The position numbers and the translations under genes were made by a program. A DNA stretch of 64,000 nucleotides. Origin: Haplomitrium mnioides. Its lineage: Eukaryota; Marchantiophyta; Haplomitriopsida; Calobryales. Positions within the stretch are counted from its first letter, which is position 1. Each line of letters begins with the position of its first letter. Positions 34,830 to 47,365 of this stretch are shown here, one piece after another. The notes below the pieces were generated by a model. That model saw only the letters and a program-made list of their open reading frames with translations. It was not told where the DNA came from and searched no databases. Location of the stretch: NCBI GenBank assembly GCA_049999725.1, contig JBNGIS010028758.1, positions 58,730-122,729 on the forward strand, written 5' to 3'.

Positions 34830-37800
34830 ACAACATAGTTCAAAGGAACTATGCAGGTATCTGTAAGACAAATAATGAGACATTATTTGATATGCAACAT
34901 GGGTCCTCATTTGTCATGTATGAGAAAAAGAATAACAGTGAAGACAAATGGTTTATAGATTCTCCATGCTCAAACCACATAACTAGTCATATAGAATGGT
35001 TTAAAGAAACCAAAGATCTGAGTACACTTGGATATGTTGAGATAGAAGATTCAACTATGCATCCTATTCACTAGATTGAGGCCATACCTATTGTGATGAA
35101 GAATGGTTAGACAAAGTGGTTGTCAAATGTAATAATCTTACTAGAATTCAGAAGAACTTGATTTTAGTTAGACAATATATTGAACGGAACATGGTGAGAT
35201 TAAATCCTAGAAGTGTTTTTATTGAGCATTAGCAAAACAATTAAGATCTCATTACAAAAGAAAGTAGAAATGCCAGAATGTTTACACTAGATGTAAGTAT
35301 GTATGAAGTGACAGGATCCATGTTTGCACATGGTATAAGAGTTGTGTCAAATATTGAAATTTGGTACAAATGTATTGGGTATGTCAACATATAGAGATTG
35401 AGAAGCATATGGAGTTCAAGGGTAGTCAATGGGCTACCTAGGTTCAAATTGGAAGGAATGAAAAAGGTGTGTGAAGCTTGCCAATTTGGTAAGCAGCCAC
35501 GGAAGCCATTTCCTCATGATGCATATGTGGCATGCATGCCACTTGAGTCGGTATACTCAGATGTGTGGGGTCCTAAAAAAACATAGTCCATTAGAAGATG
35601 CACATATTATGTGACATTTATTGATGATTATTCACGAAAAATGTGGGTATATTTAATAAACCACAGAAAAGAACTGTTTGATTACTTCAAGAACTTTATA
35701 GGTTTAGGACAACAAACATAATAGGTTTGTTGAAAGGAAAAATAGACATATAGCAAAGGTGGCACTTGCCTTAATGAATGAAAAGAATATGCCTCATTAT
35801 TAATGGGCAGAGGCAGTATCAAAAATTTTCTATATTATGAATTGTACTTCTACTGCATCGGTTTATAGAATGACACCAAATTAGAAGTTCACAAGAAGAC
35901 GTCTAAATATTTCACATCTAAAAGTGTTTGGTTGCATTGCATATGTATGTGTACCAACAAAAACACATAGAAAATTGGACATGAAAGCTTAAAAGTGTGC
36001 ATTCATTGGATATTCTCAAGAGCAAAAATGCTACAGATGTTTTTATCCTACTACACAAATGTAAGGGGTAAGTAGAGGAGTAGTCTTTGATGAATTAAGT
36101 AAATTGTATGGTCCAAAAATTGAGGATGACAAAGTTGATGTGAAAGACCAACAGGTTGTGACAGATCAAAATGTAAAAGGCAAACAGGTTGTGACAAAAT
36201 AGAGTAAGCAAACACAAAGCTTGAGTGGTCCACAAAATGGAAGTAGTAGCAGTAGCAATAGTCTATGGCAAGGAAGACTATGCAACAATTTGGAGAAACA
36301 TGCTTCAACTAGTGCAACACATGAAAGTGTTGCAAGTATGACAACATGTAGTTTTCATGATGAAGCCTATGGCAGTGAACCAGAGAGTATTGATGAAGAG
36401 TTAGGATTGCCTTTAGTTACAATTTTGGGTTCAAGACAGTTGGAACAGAAAGTGCAAGGAGTACATGTGCACAAAAGTGAAAGAGTGAAATAGCCTACTG
36501 GAAAAATTGGATATTAAGAGGCTCATTGCTTCTCATCATGCATATATGGTACAAGTTATTATGGAGAAAAAACCTATCACATTTGATGATGTTGTTGGTG
36601 ATGAAAGATAGGAGTCTAGTATGTAGAAGAGATGAATGCTCTTGAGAGAAACCAAACATGGGATTTGGATACATTTCTAAAAGAGAAGAAAGCCATTGGA
36701 TGTAAGTGGGTCTACAAGTTCAAGAGACATGAAGATGGAAGCATAAGTAGACTCAAAAAAAGGTTGGTTGTCAAAGGGTATGTAAAAACCAAGGGCATAG
36801 ATTATGAAGAAACATTCAATCGGGTGGCAAGAATGACAATAGTTAAAGCACTCATTGCATTGGTTGCAACAAAATAGTGAGCCTTACATCAAATGGATGC
36901 AAAGAATGCATTTTTCATGGGGAATTAGAAGAAGAGGTTTATATGACGCATCCACTTGGATTTGTTGATTTGGGGAATCCAAATCATGTGTGGAGATTGA
37001 AGAAGTCATTGTATGGGTTTAAGCAAGTGTATCGTGGATGGTCCAACAAGATAAGTGAGTATCTTGTGAAAAAAGAGTTCAAAGTTTATGATGCACACTA
37101 CTCATTGTACATAATAAAAATAGAGAAAAGTACCATGCTTATTCTCATTTAGGTGGATAATCTCATTATGACTAGAGATAGTATGTAGGACATAATAGAG
37201 GTAAAACTTTTACTACAACAGAAGTTTGACATGAAGGATCTTGGGGAGTTGACATATTTTCTTGGCATTGAAGTGATTAAATCAGAGAAGGGTATCTGGA
37301 TGATGCAAGGGCAATATGTACTGAACATGTTGTCCAAATATAGGATGGCAGGCTGCAACCTAATTGCAACTCCTTTGGATTAGATTTCTAAGTTGAGAAA
37401 TCATGAAGGAAAATTGGTGGAAGATTCCATGAGTTACAGTTACATGGTAGGGAGTCTAATTTATCTCACCATCACAAGACCAGACTTGAGTTATGTTGTA
37501 GGTCTCGTAAGTCAATTTATGCAAAGTCCACGGAAGCCGCACCTTGATGCAATGCATTGTATTTTTAGATATATCTAGTCAACAATATAGTATGGCTTGT
37601 TTTATGAGAGTGGCAAGAAGCTCCATATTTCTGGTTTTACATATCCAGATTGGGCAGGTAGGGCATGTGGTTGAAGATCAACAAGTGGATTTGTATTTTC
37701 ATTTGGTAGTGTTACGATAGCATAGAGCAGCAAGAAGCAACCAACGGTTGCGCTCTCAAGCAAAGAGGCTTAGTATAGAGGTGCAGCCATGGCTACATAT

Positions 37801-38096
37801 GAGGTGGCATGGCTACTTAAACTTCTACATGATTTGGAAGTTTTTGTGAGCAGACCAGTGGAGACTTACTGTGACAATATAATCAATATTCAGTTGGGGA
37901 AAAATCTAGTTTTCCATACACGCTCAAAGCACATTGAGGTGCACTATCACTATGTGAGGAAGAAAGTTTTGGCAATGATAGTTGATCTAAAATATGTGAG
38001 CATCAAGGTTCAAGTAGCTAATATTTTTTCCAAGTCATTCGGTGAAAAGAAGGTGCAAAATTTCAGAAATCAACTTAGAGTACATGCGTTGAGCTC
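34830..38096 (+). pseudogene. pol pseudogene of the copia element
   Basis: Order: protease, integrase, reverse transcriptase, RNase H. The protease loop reads FIDSPCSNHIT (about 34955) with Gly changed to Pro in D-S-G. The integrase keeps CEACQFGKQ and FIDDYSRKMWVYL, then a deletion near 35715 removes the second Asp region and rejoins at VERKNRHIAK. Reverse transcriptase has GCKWVYKFKRHEDGSI (36692 on) and WRLKKSLYGFKQ (36994 on); the Y-V-D-D loop is stop-V-D-N at about 37153. RNase H ends in RSKHIEVHYHYVR near 37950. I see about twenty in-frame stops, most of them TAG. Confidence 0.87.
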
Positions 38097-38105
38097 AAGG
38101 GGGAG
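38097..38105 (+). other. Polypurine tract of the copia element
   Basis: AAGGGGGAG directly before the 3' LTR, the expected plus-strand primer site. It overlaps the end of the pol frame. Confidence 0.85.
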
Positions 38106-38435
38106 TATTGAGCCATCGAGATCAATTGTGGTTAGTGTTCGCTATGGGCCAGGTTGACATGGCAACTTGGTTATATGCTAGTGTATACTGTGTATTAGGG
38201 TAGAACCTAATTTTTAACCCTAATTTCAGTCTTGTGATATCAAAGCTAAGCTAAGTTTGTTGGCTCAAGATGTTTGCCATGTGAGTATATAAAGAATTGA
38301 GGGGCACTCACTTCTCACACTCTTGCTTGCTTGCTTCAAAAATACTTTTCAAATAAAGTGTATAAGAAACAGTTGACTAATCAGTCTTCACAATTCTTAG
38401 CTACAACTCTTTGATCTCTCTTTTATTTATCAACA
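38106..38435 (+). repeat. 3' LTR of the copia element
   Basis: Starts TATTGAGCCATCGAG and ends TTTATCAACA, then GTAAC. It is highly diverged from the 5' LTR, especially in the middle, but the TATA box and both ends are kept. Confidence 0.93.
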
Positions 38436-41030
38436 GTAACCACTTTCGTTGAAGGGAAACATAAAGGTCACAAATACACAATGATTTGGAAGAAGTGAGT
38501 AGTATGCGTCACACAATCATTTTAACTGAAGGGAAGGCAACTTAGTGTCAACTACATAATGAGTGTTAAAGAAGTGAGTAGTGCCCATCAAGTATTGGCT
38601 TGGTTGAGGGGAAAAAAAAGCTCATATGTCCACAATCAATTTGGAGAAATGAGGAGTACACATTAGTTAACCACTTTGATTGAGTGGAAACATAATTGTC
38701 ACAAGTACACAATGAGTTTAGAGAAGTGAGGACTACACATCATCTAACCACTTTAGTTGAAGGGAAACATAAAAGTGCAAATACATAGTGAGTTCCAAGA
38801 ATGGAGTAGTACACATCACACAACTAATTTGGTAGTGGGGAGAAAAATCATTTCCAACTACATAATGACTTTGGGAGAACTGAGTAGTACATACCTGAAG
38901 TTCCTATTTGATTGAGGGGAGACAAATAGGTGATAGGTACACATTTCATTTTGAGAAATAATGACTACACATTAAGTAGCCACTTTGGTTGAGTGAAAAC
39001 ATTATTGTCACAAGAACTTCACAAGTTTGGAGGTGTGAGTAGTACCCATCATATAACCACTTTGGTTGAGGGAACACATAAAGGTGACAAAAAAAAATTG
39101 AGCTTGGAGAAGTGAGTATTACAAATCATGCATCAACTTTTGTTGAGGGGAGGCAATTAGCGTCTACTACCTAATCTGTTTTGAAGAAGTGACTAGTATA
39201 TATCAAGTAGCCACTTGGTTGACGGAAGGCAAATAGGTGATAGGTACACAGTGAGTTTTGAGAAATGGCGAGCACATATTAGATAGCCACTTTGGTTGAG
39301 TTGAAAAACAATTGTCACAAAAACAGAATGAGTTTTGAGAAGTGAGGAGTACACATCATGTAACCACTTTGGTTGAAGGAAAACATAAAGGTGACAAATA
39401 CAGAATGAGTTGGGAGAAGTGAGTAGTTTGCAACACACAAATGCTTTAGTTAAGAGAACACAAATCATTTTCAACTACACAATGAGTTTTTAGGAAGTAA
39501 GTAGAACACATCAAGTACCCACTTGGTTGAGAGGAGACAAGTTGGTGATCAATACACAATTAAATAACAGAAATGAGTAGTACATATTAGTTAACCACTT
39601 TGGTTGAGTGGAAACATAATTGTCACCAAGTACACAATGAGTTTGGAGAAGTGAGAAGTACATATCATCCTACCACTTTGGTTGAAGGGAAACATAAAGG
39701 TGACAAATGCCACAATGAGTTTGGAGAAGGGAGTAGTACACATCACACAACCACTTTCGTAGAGGGGAGGCAAATCCCTACCAACTACATAATGACTTTT
39801 GGAGAAGTGAGTAGTACACATCTCAAGTACCCATTTGGTTGACACGAGACAAGTAGGTGATAGGTACACAATGCATTTTAATAAATGTGTACTACACATT
39901 AGGTAAGCAATTTGGTTGAGTAGAAATATAATTGTCATACATACAGAATGAGTTTGGAGAAACTAAGAGTACACATCATGTAACCACTTTGATTCATAAA
40001 AAACATAAAGGTGACAAATTAAAATTGAGTTTGGAGAAGTGAGTAGCACACATCATGCAACATCTTTGGTTGAGGGGAGGCAAACTAGTGTCAACTCTAT
40101 AATAAGTTTTGGAGAAGTGACTAGTACACATCAAGTACCTCCTTGGTTGAGGGGAGACAAATAGGTAGTAGCTACACAATGAGCTTGGAGAAATGAGGGG
40201 TGCATATTAGTTAACCACTTTGGTTGAGTGGAAAGATTTTTGTTACAAGTAAGCAAAAAAGTTTAGAGAAATGAGAAGTACACTTCATGTTACCACCTTG
40301 GTTGATGGGAAACATAAGCATAACAAATACACAATGAGTTTGGAAAACTGGGTAGTGCACGTTATGTAAATGCTTTGCTTCAGAAGAAAGACAAACGTAG
40401 CAAATATACAATGAGTTTGAGAAATAACTAGTACATATCACATAACTACTTTGGTTGAGAGTAGGCAAATCACTATCAAGTACAAAATGAGTTTTGGAAA
40501 TGAAAGTAGTATGTGATAGGTAGACAATAAGTTTGGAGAAATCGGGAGTACATATTAGGTCACTAGTTTGGTTGTTAAGTAAAACATTATTATCACAAAT
40601 ACACAATGAGTTTAGAGAAGCGAGTATTACACATCATCTAACCACTTTGGTTGAGGGGAAACATGAAGGTGACAAATACACAACAATTTGGAGAATGGAG
40701 TAGTACACATCACACAACCACTTTTGTTGAGGGGATGGAATTTAGTATCAACTACATAATAAGTTTTGGAAAAGTGAGTGGTACACATCAAGAACCTATT
40801 TGGTTGAGGAGAGACGAATAGGTGATAAGTACACAACCAGTTTTGAGAAATGAGGAGTATACAATAGTTAACTACTTTGGTTGAGTAGAAACATAATTGT
40901 GACATGTATATAGTGAGTTTGGAGAAGTGAGTACACATGATGTAACCACTTTGGTTGAGAGGAAACATAAAGTTGGCAAATACACAATGTAATTTGAGAT
41001 TTGAGTTGTATTCATCACACAACTACCTTG
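38436..41030 (+). repeat. Satellite block 3a
   Basis: Continues the A monomer interrupted by the copia element. The stretch 39580-40250 resembles 11600-12260 in order and private variants (B monomer AAATCCCTACCAACTAC, C monomer CATTTGGTTGACACGAGAC, D monomer followed by a T-run at about 40232). It ends in a B monomer (CACACAACTACCTTG) cut by the family C insertion. Confidence 0.95.
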
Positions 41031-42473
41031 TGTGAGGGAGAAAACGAGTGGAAAATTTATGATTTAGCTTCTTAACTCTTTTTTGGCTTGAGTTCTTGAA
41101 AGTTTATGCTGTGTGATGAAGAAAGCTAGTGAGAAAGTGTTCATTTGAGGCAAATTACAAGTGCAAAGCTGCTTTGAAGAATTGAGGAGATGTTGCTAAA
41201 AGTTTCATCTTCACAATATTGGAGAGATGACAATATTGCAGAGACCCAAGCAGGGCGACGGTCAAGGTAGAGTTGAGCTTGAGTCGATCGTAGAGCCTAC
41301 TTGATTAAGAGTGTGAATAGGATGTTTTGTTAAATAAGCTTAAGGGCTAGGTGGAAAACGGAGATAACTATTTTTGTAAGTCAACGAATCTCAATAATAG
41401 GCTTGGTCAATAAGCTAAAAATCTCTTTATTTTGTCAAGGCAAAAACTTAAGGTGGAATTGTCCCTAAATCTGAAAGTGTCTTTTGTAACTTGTTGAGAA
41501 GAGTGAAGAGTGTTGGAAGATTTGGAATAGATAGCTCTAAGTCTTGTATTTTGCTAGGGCAGAAGTAGAATTCTCGAAGAGCGTAGGAGGTAAAAGAAGG
41601 CGCAAAATTGTTAGTGTTAGAAGAAGAGTGATCGGAAGCGAGGAGAGAAGAGAATCAGAAGCAACAGGTCTCAAAAAGAATCAGAATGATCCAATAGACA
41701 TAACATATACAGATCTTGAAAAATTAAAAGAAGAAAAGGATGCTTGATTGGTTGGCGCTTGAGAGGAGGGAAAGTTTGGCAGCTTTCTCATGTTCCAAAT
41801 CCTATCATAAGTTTTTTCATTTTTAAAAATATTCAAGCTGGTCTTTGTAAGCCATTAAGATCATAATAATTTGATTTGGCTGAGAAGAAGTGTTTCGAGA
41901 AGGAAGAAGAGGAGAGATCAAAATTGAAGTGAGAATTAGAAGGTTCCAAAGTTGAGAAAAGGGGCATCCAAAGTTCTACATCGAGCGCATGTGAAGTTCT
42001 AGTGAGTCGTAGAAGTTAGCACGAAAGAGAAGAGTTGTAGCTCAAAAAGTTATATGAGAAGGAATCTAAAAACATCAAAATTCGTTCTGATCATTGATTG
42101 GTAGAAAATTGTTCATAATGTCAGCTAAGTTGTCATCTACAAAGACAATCAACTTGTCAGAAAAGACAGAGGTAAACAAAACAGTCAAACTTTCAGGCTG
42201 AAAACGGCGTTGGAAGAGTTCCTTCTTGTGTCTCAAAAAGTTGAGTTGGTATGATGTTTTTTATTTTATTTTAAATGTGACGTCTCTCATTTCATATGCA
42301 TAAGAGTTATGAGATCCAAAATTGATAGCTTGAAATCTGAATTGGAAAGAAAATGGCTGATTTGATGAAGTGATAAATTTGTGATTCTTCTTTGCATACT
42401 TTCTCTACCTCTCGAGCAAAAAACTCTAAAAGGAGGGTCGAATTGAGTGTTTAGAGTTCACCAATGTACTGCA
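41031..42473 (+). mobile_element. Probable solo LTR, family C
   Basis: 1443 bp with TG...CA ends (TGTGAGGGAGAAAACG to CCAATGTACTGCA) interrupting one satellite monomer. The flanking five bases are CCTTG and CTCCG; both align with CTTTG of the monomer consensus, so they look like a decayed 5-bp target duplication. No coding domain is visible; the 67-codon frame at 41544 has no family features. Family and orientation are unknown, and no second copy is in the window. Confidence 0.6.
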
Positions 42474-42758
42474 CTCCGGTTGAAAGGAAGAGTTAAATTA
42501 GTGCCAACTACATAATGAGTTTTGGAGAAGTGAGTAGTGCACATCTTAAGTACCATTGGTGAAATAGATGATAGTTATACAATGCATTTTTAGAAATAAG
42601 GACTTCACATTAGGTAACCACTTTGGTTGAGTAGAAACATAATTGTCACAAGTACACAGTAAGTTTGGAGAAGTGAGGAGTACAAATCCTACAACCAATT
42701 TGGTTGAGGGGAAACATAAAGGTGATAAATAAAAATTCAGCTTAGAGAAGTGAGTAGC
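42474..42758 (+). repeat. Satellite block 3b
   Basis: About one higher-order unit: rest of a B monomer, then C, D, A and the start of a B monomer (GAGAAGTGAGTAGC). The last five bases, GTAGC, are the target duplication of the next insertion. Confidence 0.93.
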
Positions 42759-43230
42759 TGTTACGCCCCTCCTTTAGGTCTTAACCTCCAAAGGTGCCAC
42801 TTTGGAAGGCAGGGGCGGACAAAACAGAGGTTCATGTTCTTTTATGAGATGGCCCTACTGCAAGTTATCTCTTTGAGGTCTTAAGGAAGCTCCTCTTCAC
42901 CATATAGACCTTTCCACTTATCAACAATCACTTCAACACCAATCCTACTCATTCACACACAAATCCGAAATACACACATACAAGTCCGAAGCACTTCTGG
43001 TGGTAGTCCGAAGTACATTTTGGGGATCCAAAATTGGACCCAAACACCTTGCTTATAAAATAGGATCCAAGTCCAACATCCGAACTACAAAGAGGCAATG
43101 TATACAGTTCTGACTCTCCCTTCGCAGGGTTTTCCCAGGTTCTGAACAAGCCGAAATGCAGGTATGCTCTGAATCCAAAGTGCTTTTCAGAAAATACAAA
43201 CAGAAGGCAAATCTAGCTAGCACACACATA

Positions 43231-43255
43231 CATAGCCACACACACACACACACAC
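43231..43255 (+). repeat. (CA)n microsatellite
   Basis: A CA run within the family B solo LTR, not seen at the same place in the other family B LTRs. Confidence 0.8.
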
Positions 43256-43975
43256 TGCGCTCCGCCAAAATGTATTCCCCTCAACGTCACAAGATCCGTT
43301 CTTCCTAGTAGCCTTCTCTCCTCATCAACCAACAACTTCAACTTTCCTTCAATCCCTCACCCACGCACCCCGTCCAGATAGTTTTTCAACTTCCCTCGCA
43401 AGAAGCCTTGAATTTACTTCCTCGGGCTTGGAAGAGGTCTTCTTTAACTTCCACCTCTGGAAGACAATCCTCTCGACTATTGGCCACACACTCCACCCCA
43501 AACCTTGAGTGGATCTTCTCCGTAGTGCACGAGCACTAACGCATCCACTCCTCTCTTGGCTCCACTTGAGAAGCTAGACCATCAATGCACTCCAAGTGTC
43601 CCTGAGATTGATGCTCCTGTACAGTCGATGCAGAGAAAACCCCAAGATCCCCCCTTGGTAGCCTCCTCCGAGTTCCAGACCGAAAGAACTCCCTTAAGCT
43701 TCAAGTATCTATTCACCACCGAATGCTAGTCCACCTGTAGAGATGAGTACACCTAGATTGTCTGAGCCTCTAGGGCTCCCCGCCCAACGATTCTCAACGC
43801 CACTCCAGTCCACCTCCACCCCTACTAGTCCCATGCATGAGTCCACTCACTTCAAGTGAAGCTTCAATAGAATTCTTTCTCCATTCCTCGCTACGTCTTC
43901 CTGTCCAAGATCGCTTTTGCACCTCGAGTTTCCATACACACCAACCACTTCAATGTCGCCCCGCATCAATCTATA

Positions 43976-43993
43976 CCCCCCCCCCCCCCCCCC
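43976..43993 (+). repeat. Poly-C run of 18
   Basis: Eighteen consecutive C in the family B solo LTR; the exact length is likely uncertain from sequencing. Confidence 0.9.
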
Positions 43994-44112
43994 GCACTTC
44001 CTGCATTTCTATTTCCCGCTATTTTGGTAGTTTTGCGTGGTGACATCTATCCATACTATTTGAGGAATGATTCAAAATCAATTGTCTGTTCCGAAGTTCA
44101 CTAACATCTGTT

Positions 44113-44545
44113 CGAAAGTATTCCGTAGATTGGGAGTCTGAAGATAACCGCATAACCACTAAGTCCAAAGTTGACCGTAGAATAGGTCTGAAGTATTCCG
44201 CGGACTGGGAGTTCAAAGATAACCGCAGAACCACTGAGTCTGAAGTTGACCACTGCATCCAAAGTTGACCGTGGACCCGTTGCATCCAAAGTTGACTGTG
44301 GACCCGCTGCATCCGAAGTTGACCGTGGAATCCAATCCGAAGGGGGCCATCTACCGCTGCTTTCCAAGTGGAAGTTAAACCGTCAGTGGACCCCGGGTTC
44401 CGAAGTTGACCAGTGGACTGCTGAGTCCAAAGTCGACCTCAGAACCTCTGAATTCGAAGTTGACCTAGTTCCAAAGGGCGCCATCCGCAACCGCTTTCCA
44501 AGTGGAAGTTGGACCGTCACTGGACCCTGGGTTCCGAAGTTGACT
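44113..44545 (+). repeat. Nested tandem repeats within the family B solo LTR
   Basis: Three layers: two units of about 74 bp starting GAAGTATTCCG (about 44113 and 44188), three 27-bp units starting GCATCCAAAGTTGACCGTGG (about 44256-44330), and two units of about 134 bp sharing TTTCCAAGTGGAAGTT (about 44360 and 44495). All are built around A/G-AAGTTGACC words. The LTR at 14805-25125 has related, fewer copies. Confidence 0.75.
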
Positions 44546-45184
44546 AGACTTGAAGGGACCCTGTCCGCGCATTCCTTCGGAAGAGATTCCAACCTCCCCC
44601 TCTTCCGATACTTTCTTCGGAAAGTCTCCCAAACATTTTTTTTAGAAGGCTGAAATGGATTCAGATCCTGGTGAAGCCCATCAACGTCGAGGGGAACTGA
44701 GCGCCCCCCAATCCCTAGTGTCATTGCTACCTCACGAGGGTCGTCGCCTTTGCCCTTCTGCTTCCAATCGTTGCACCTGACGTGCTGGGCGCCTTCTATC
44801 TCCCTTGCTACTGCTTTGGCTGCTGTCTTGAAAGTTTCGATGCAGCCCCTCGCCTTACCTGCAGCCCCTCCCTTCTTGTGTCGAATCTTGGATTCATGTC
44901 TCGCTCCCCTGACCTTCTTCATGTGAACCCATATCTTCTTCCTCTTCTGATGTCGCTCTTTCTTCCACCTCCTTGCTCAATACCTCTCGCGAGCCTCCCT
45001 TCCTTCCTTATCACGGTCCAGATAAGATATTCGGATCGGATAGTCTAGGCGACCTACGCTTACTTGTTGATATTAGTTATTCTGATGCTTCTGAAGGGCC
45101 TTAACACATAAGAGTGGAGAAATGTTCCAATGTTATTTCCGATTTATAGGAATCTTTGTTAGCACCTCATGTCACCAGCTGACA

Positions 45185-45962
45185 GTAGCACACATCATGC
45201 AATCGCTTTAGTTGAGAGGAGGCAAATGAGTGTCAACTACATAATTAGTTTTGGAGAATTAACTAGTACACATCAAGTATCCACTTGCCTTAGAGGAGAC
45301 AAATAGGGGATAGGTACACAATGGGTTTGGAGAAATGAGGAGGTACACAATAGGTTATCACTTTGGTTGAGTGGAAGAATAATTGTGACAAGTACACAAT
45401 GAGTTTGGAGAAGTGAGTATTACACATCACGTAATTGCTTCGGTTGAAAGGAAACATAAAAGTGACAAATACACAATGAGTTTGGAGAAGTGAGCACTAC
45501 ACATCATGCAAATGCTCTTGTTGAGGGGAGGCAAATCAATGTGAACTACATAATAAGATTTGGATGTGAGTAGTGCATATCAAGTACCCACTTGGCTAAG
45601 AGGAGGGAAATGAGTGATAGGTACACAATAAGTTTTAAAAAATGAGAAGTACACATTATTTTTCCACTTTGGTTGGGTGAAATTATGATTGTCACAAGTA
45701 AACAATGAGTTTGGAGAATTGAGGAGTACACATAATGCAACCACTTTGGTATAGAGAAAATATAAAGATAACAAATACAAATTGAATTTTCAGAAATGAG
45801 TAGTATACATCAAGTATCCACTTGGTTTAGAGGAGACAAATAGGTGATAGTTAAAGAATGAATTTGGAGAAATGAAGAGTGCACATTAGTTAACCACTTT
45901 GGTTGAGTGATTTTTTTTTATCACAAGTACACAATGATTTTGGAGAAATGAGGAGTATACAT
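45185..45962 (+). repeat. Satellite block 3c
   Basis: Resumes the B monomer after the solo LTR and runs about two and a half higher-order units. A D monomer near 45905 carries a T-run (GTGATTTTTTTTTATC), a variant also seen near 12256, 40232 and 56907. It ends GTATACAT; TACAT is the target duplication of element D. Confidence 0.94.
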
Positions 45963-47365
45963 TGTCAGCCAGTGCTTTGGAGCATTCAAGCGGAATTCAC
46001 GAAATCAGAAGCACCATTGGCCATATGTTCCTTTTGCGAGTGTGAAGGCCTCTCAAGAACAGCTGATTACCTCAAACAGCTGATAAGAGCATGGCACATG
46101 ATTCCAAATAGGGAAACAGGATCATGGTGGAGGAGAGGAGGAAGGAGAGCAGTGATCGCCAGCCAGGGGAGGGGCCCCAATTTCAAATTCGAAGCAGGCC
46201 AGCGAGAATCCGTGGGCCTAAGGAGGATGCGGGGATCGGAGCATGGGGAGAAGGAACAAAGCAGCCGCCTATGGCGAAGGGATTGTAGGAGGAAGAAGAG
46301 CGGATCAACAACAAGGAAGTCCGAAGGCACTCCGAAAAAAGGCAGATCGCGGGGATCTTGCAGTGGCCACAAATCGGGAAGCAAGCTTCAAGAGCTGACA
46401 GGAGGAGGTGAGATTGTCACAAGGGCGAGCAAGGCCAGGGAAGAGGGACACCTCGATCCCGCAAGCAAGAGCGAGCCTTGCAGAGGTCGATCAAACGCTC
46501 CATTCGAGTCGGTAAGTCCTGGCGGAAGAGTGGAGTCCCTGAAAGGTCCCGCGAGATTCCACGGAAACGTGGCGTCTCTAGAGACCTTCGCGGGATTCCA
46601 CGGACGACGTGGCGGTACCAGGAGGCCCGCGGATCTGCGGACAGGCGCCTCCCTAAGTAGGGAGCCTACTTAACCGGGTTCCGAAGCGTCTTACGACGTC
46701 GGGATCCCCGACTAAGAGGGATCCGCAAGGAACCCAACAGGGAAACGAGGAGGAGGGCTTGAAACAACGACTTATCGCGGGTCTGGCCAAAGGAAAACAG
46801 GAGAGTGTCGGAAGGACGATCTATCAAAGATCCAAAAGGAGGAGGAGCGCGGTAGCCGAAGGGGCGACCTAGCGCAGATTCGCCAAGAGGAAACACAGAG
46901 GAGAGCCGAAAGGTGGACTGATCACCGGTCTGACTGAATAAGAGCGAGTGAAGGCAAAAAGGCTACTTGTCGACGAACCGGTTCGAACGACGCGCATCAA
47001 TAGCGAAGCGGTGACCTATCGCCCATTGTCCAACAGGAAGAAGCCTGAGCCAGAAGGACAATATGGCGCCTATCCGGTGGGGGGAAACGAAGGGCACGGC
47101 GGAAAGACGATATATCGACAAATCGGCGAGCGAGATGAGAGCGGCCAGAAAACGAAGCTAACGCCAGTGCGACCGACGGAGGAGCTAGCGGCATCGAAAG
47201 GGTGACTCTTCTCTTCTTCGACAACCAGAAGGGTGAAAGTTCGACAAGGTGCGGCCGGCATCAGAAAGTTTGAAAGGGGCGAACGATCCGAAAGGGCCTA
47301 CTAGTTCTTACAGTGAGCTTTCGGAAGTGTCAACGAAGATAGCCTCAGGCGCGCACGTAGTTCTT
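45963..47365 (+). repeat. 5' LTR of element D, visible part
   Basis: Aligns with 48443-49346. It has about 505 bp (roughly 46361-46865) that the 3' LTR lacks, where the 3' LTR jumps from GGCAGATCCCGGGGGT to CTAGCGTAGATTCGCC. The end matching 49347-51524 is hidden in the gap. The 256-codon frame starting in satellite at 45903 crosses the LTR boundary and is not a gene. Confidence 0.82.

Larger units (their letters stand above)
31979..38435 (+). mobile_element. Ty1/copia element in the satellite
   Basis: LTRs of 331 and 330 bp (31979-32309, 38106-38435), Met-tRNA primer site, polypurine tract, and gag, protease, integrase, reverse transcriptase, RNase H remnants in copia order (integrase before reverse transcriptase). 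GTAAC flanks both ends (31974-31978, 38436-38440), and removing the element restores a normal A monomer (CATCATGTAAC-CACTTTCG). The LTRs are strongly diverged, so the insertion is old. It holds a family A solo LTR in its 5' part. Many stops, mostly TAG. Confidence 0.95.
42759..45184 (-). mobile_element. Solo LTR of family B in the satellite
   Basis: 2426 bp from (window strand) TGTTACGCCCCTCC to CACCAGCTGACA, flanked by GTAGC on both sides (42754-42758, 45185-45189). Removing it rejoins GAGTAGC-ACACATCATGC, a normal B monomer. It matches the family B LTRs along its length (for example about 43450 with 15470, and 44500 with 24450). No internal sequence is present, so it is a recombined solo LTR. 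The 135-, 88- and 179-codon frames over it come from LTR repeats. Confidence 0.92.

Noticed and set aside
40211-41022. Series of reverse-strand frames (up to 131 codons) with recurring words such as LNQSG and FSKLIVYLS across all satellite blocks.
   Set aside because: They are translations of a tandem repeat that is poor in stops on that strand. Frames change from monomer to monomer because monomer lengths are not multiples of three, and they have no shared start or domain.
44246-44922. Frames of 135 and 179 codons on opposite strands.
   Set aside because: They translate the nested tandem repeats of the family B solo LTR; the repeated ASKVDRGP-like words come from the 27-bp unit.
45903-46673. 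256-codon plus-strand frame.
   Set aside because: It begins in satellite and crosses the LTR boundary and target duplication of element D. There are no domains, and the matching 3' LTR breaks the frame.
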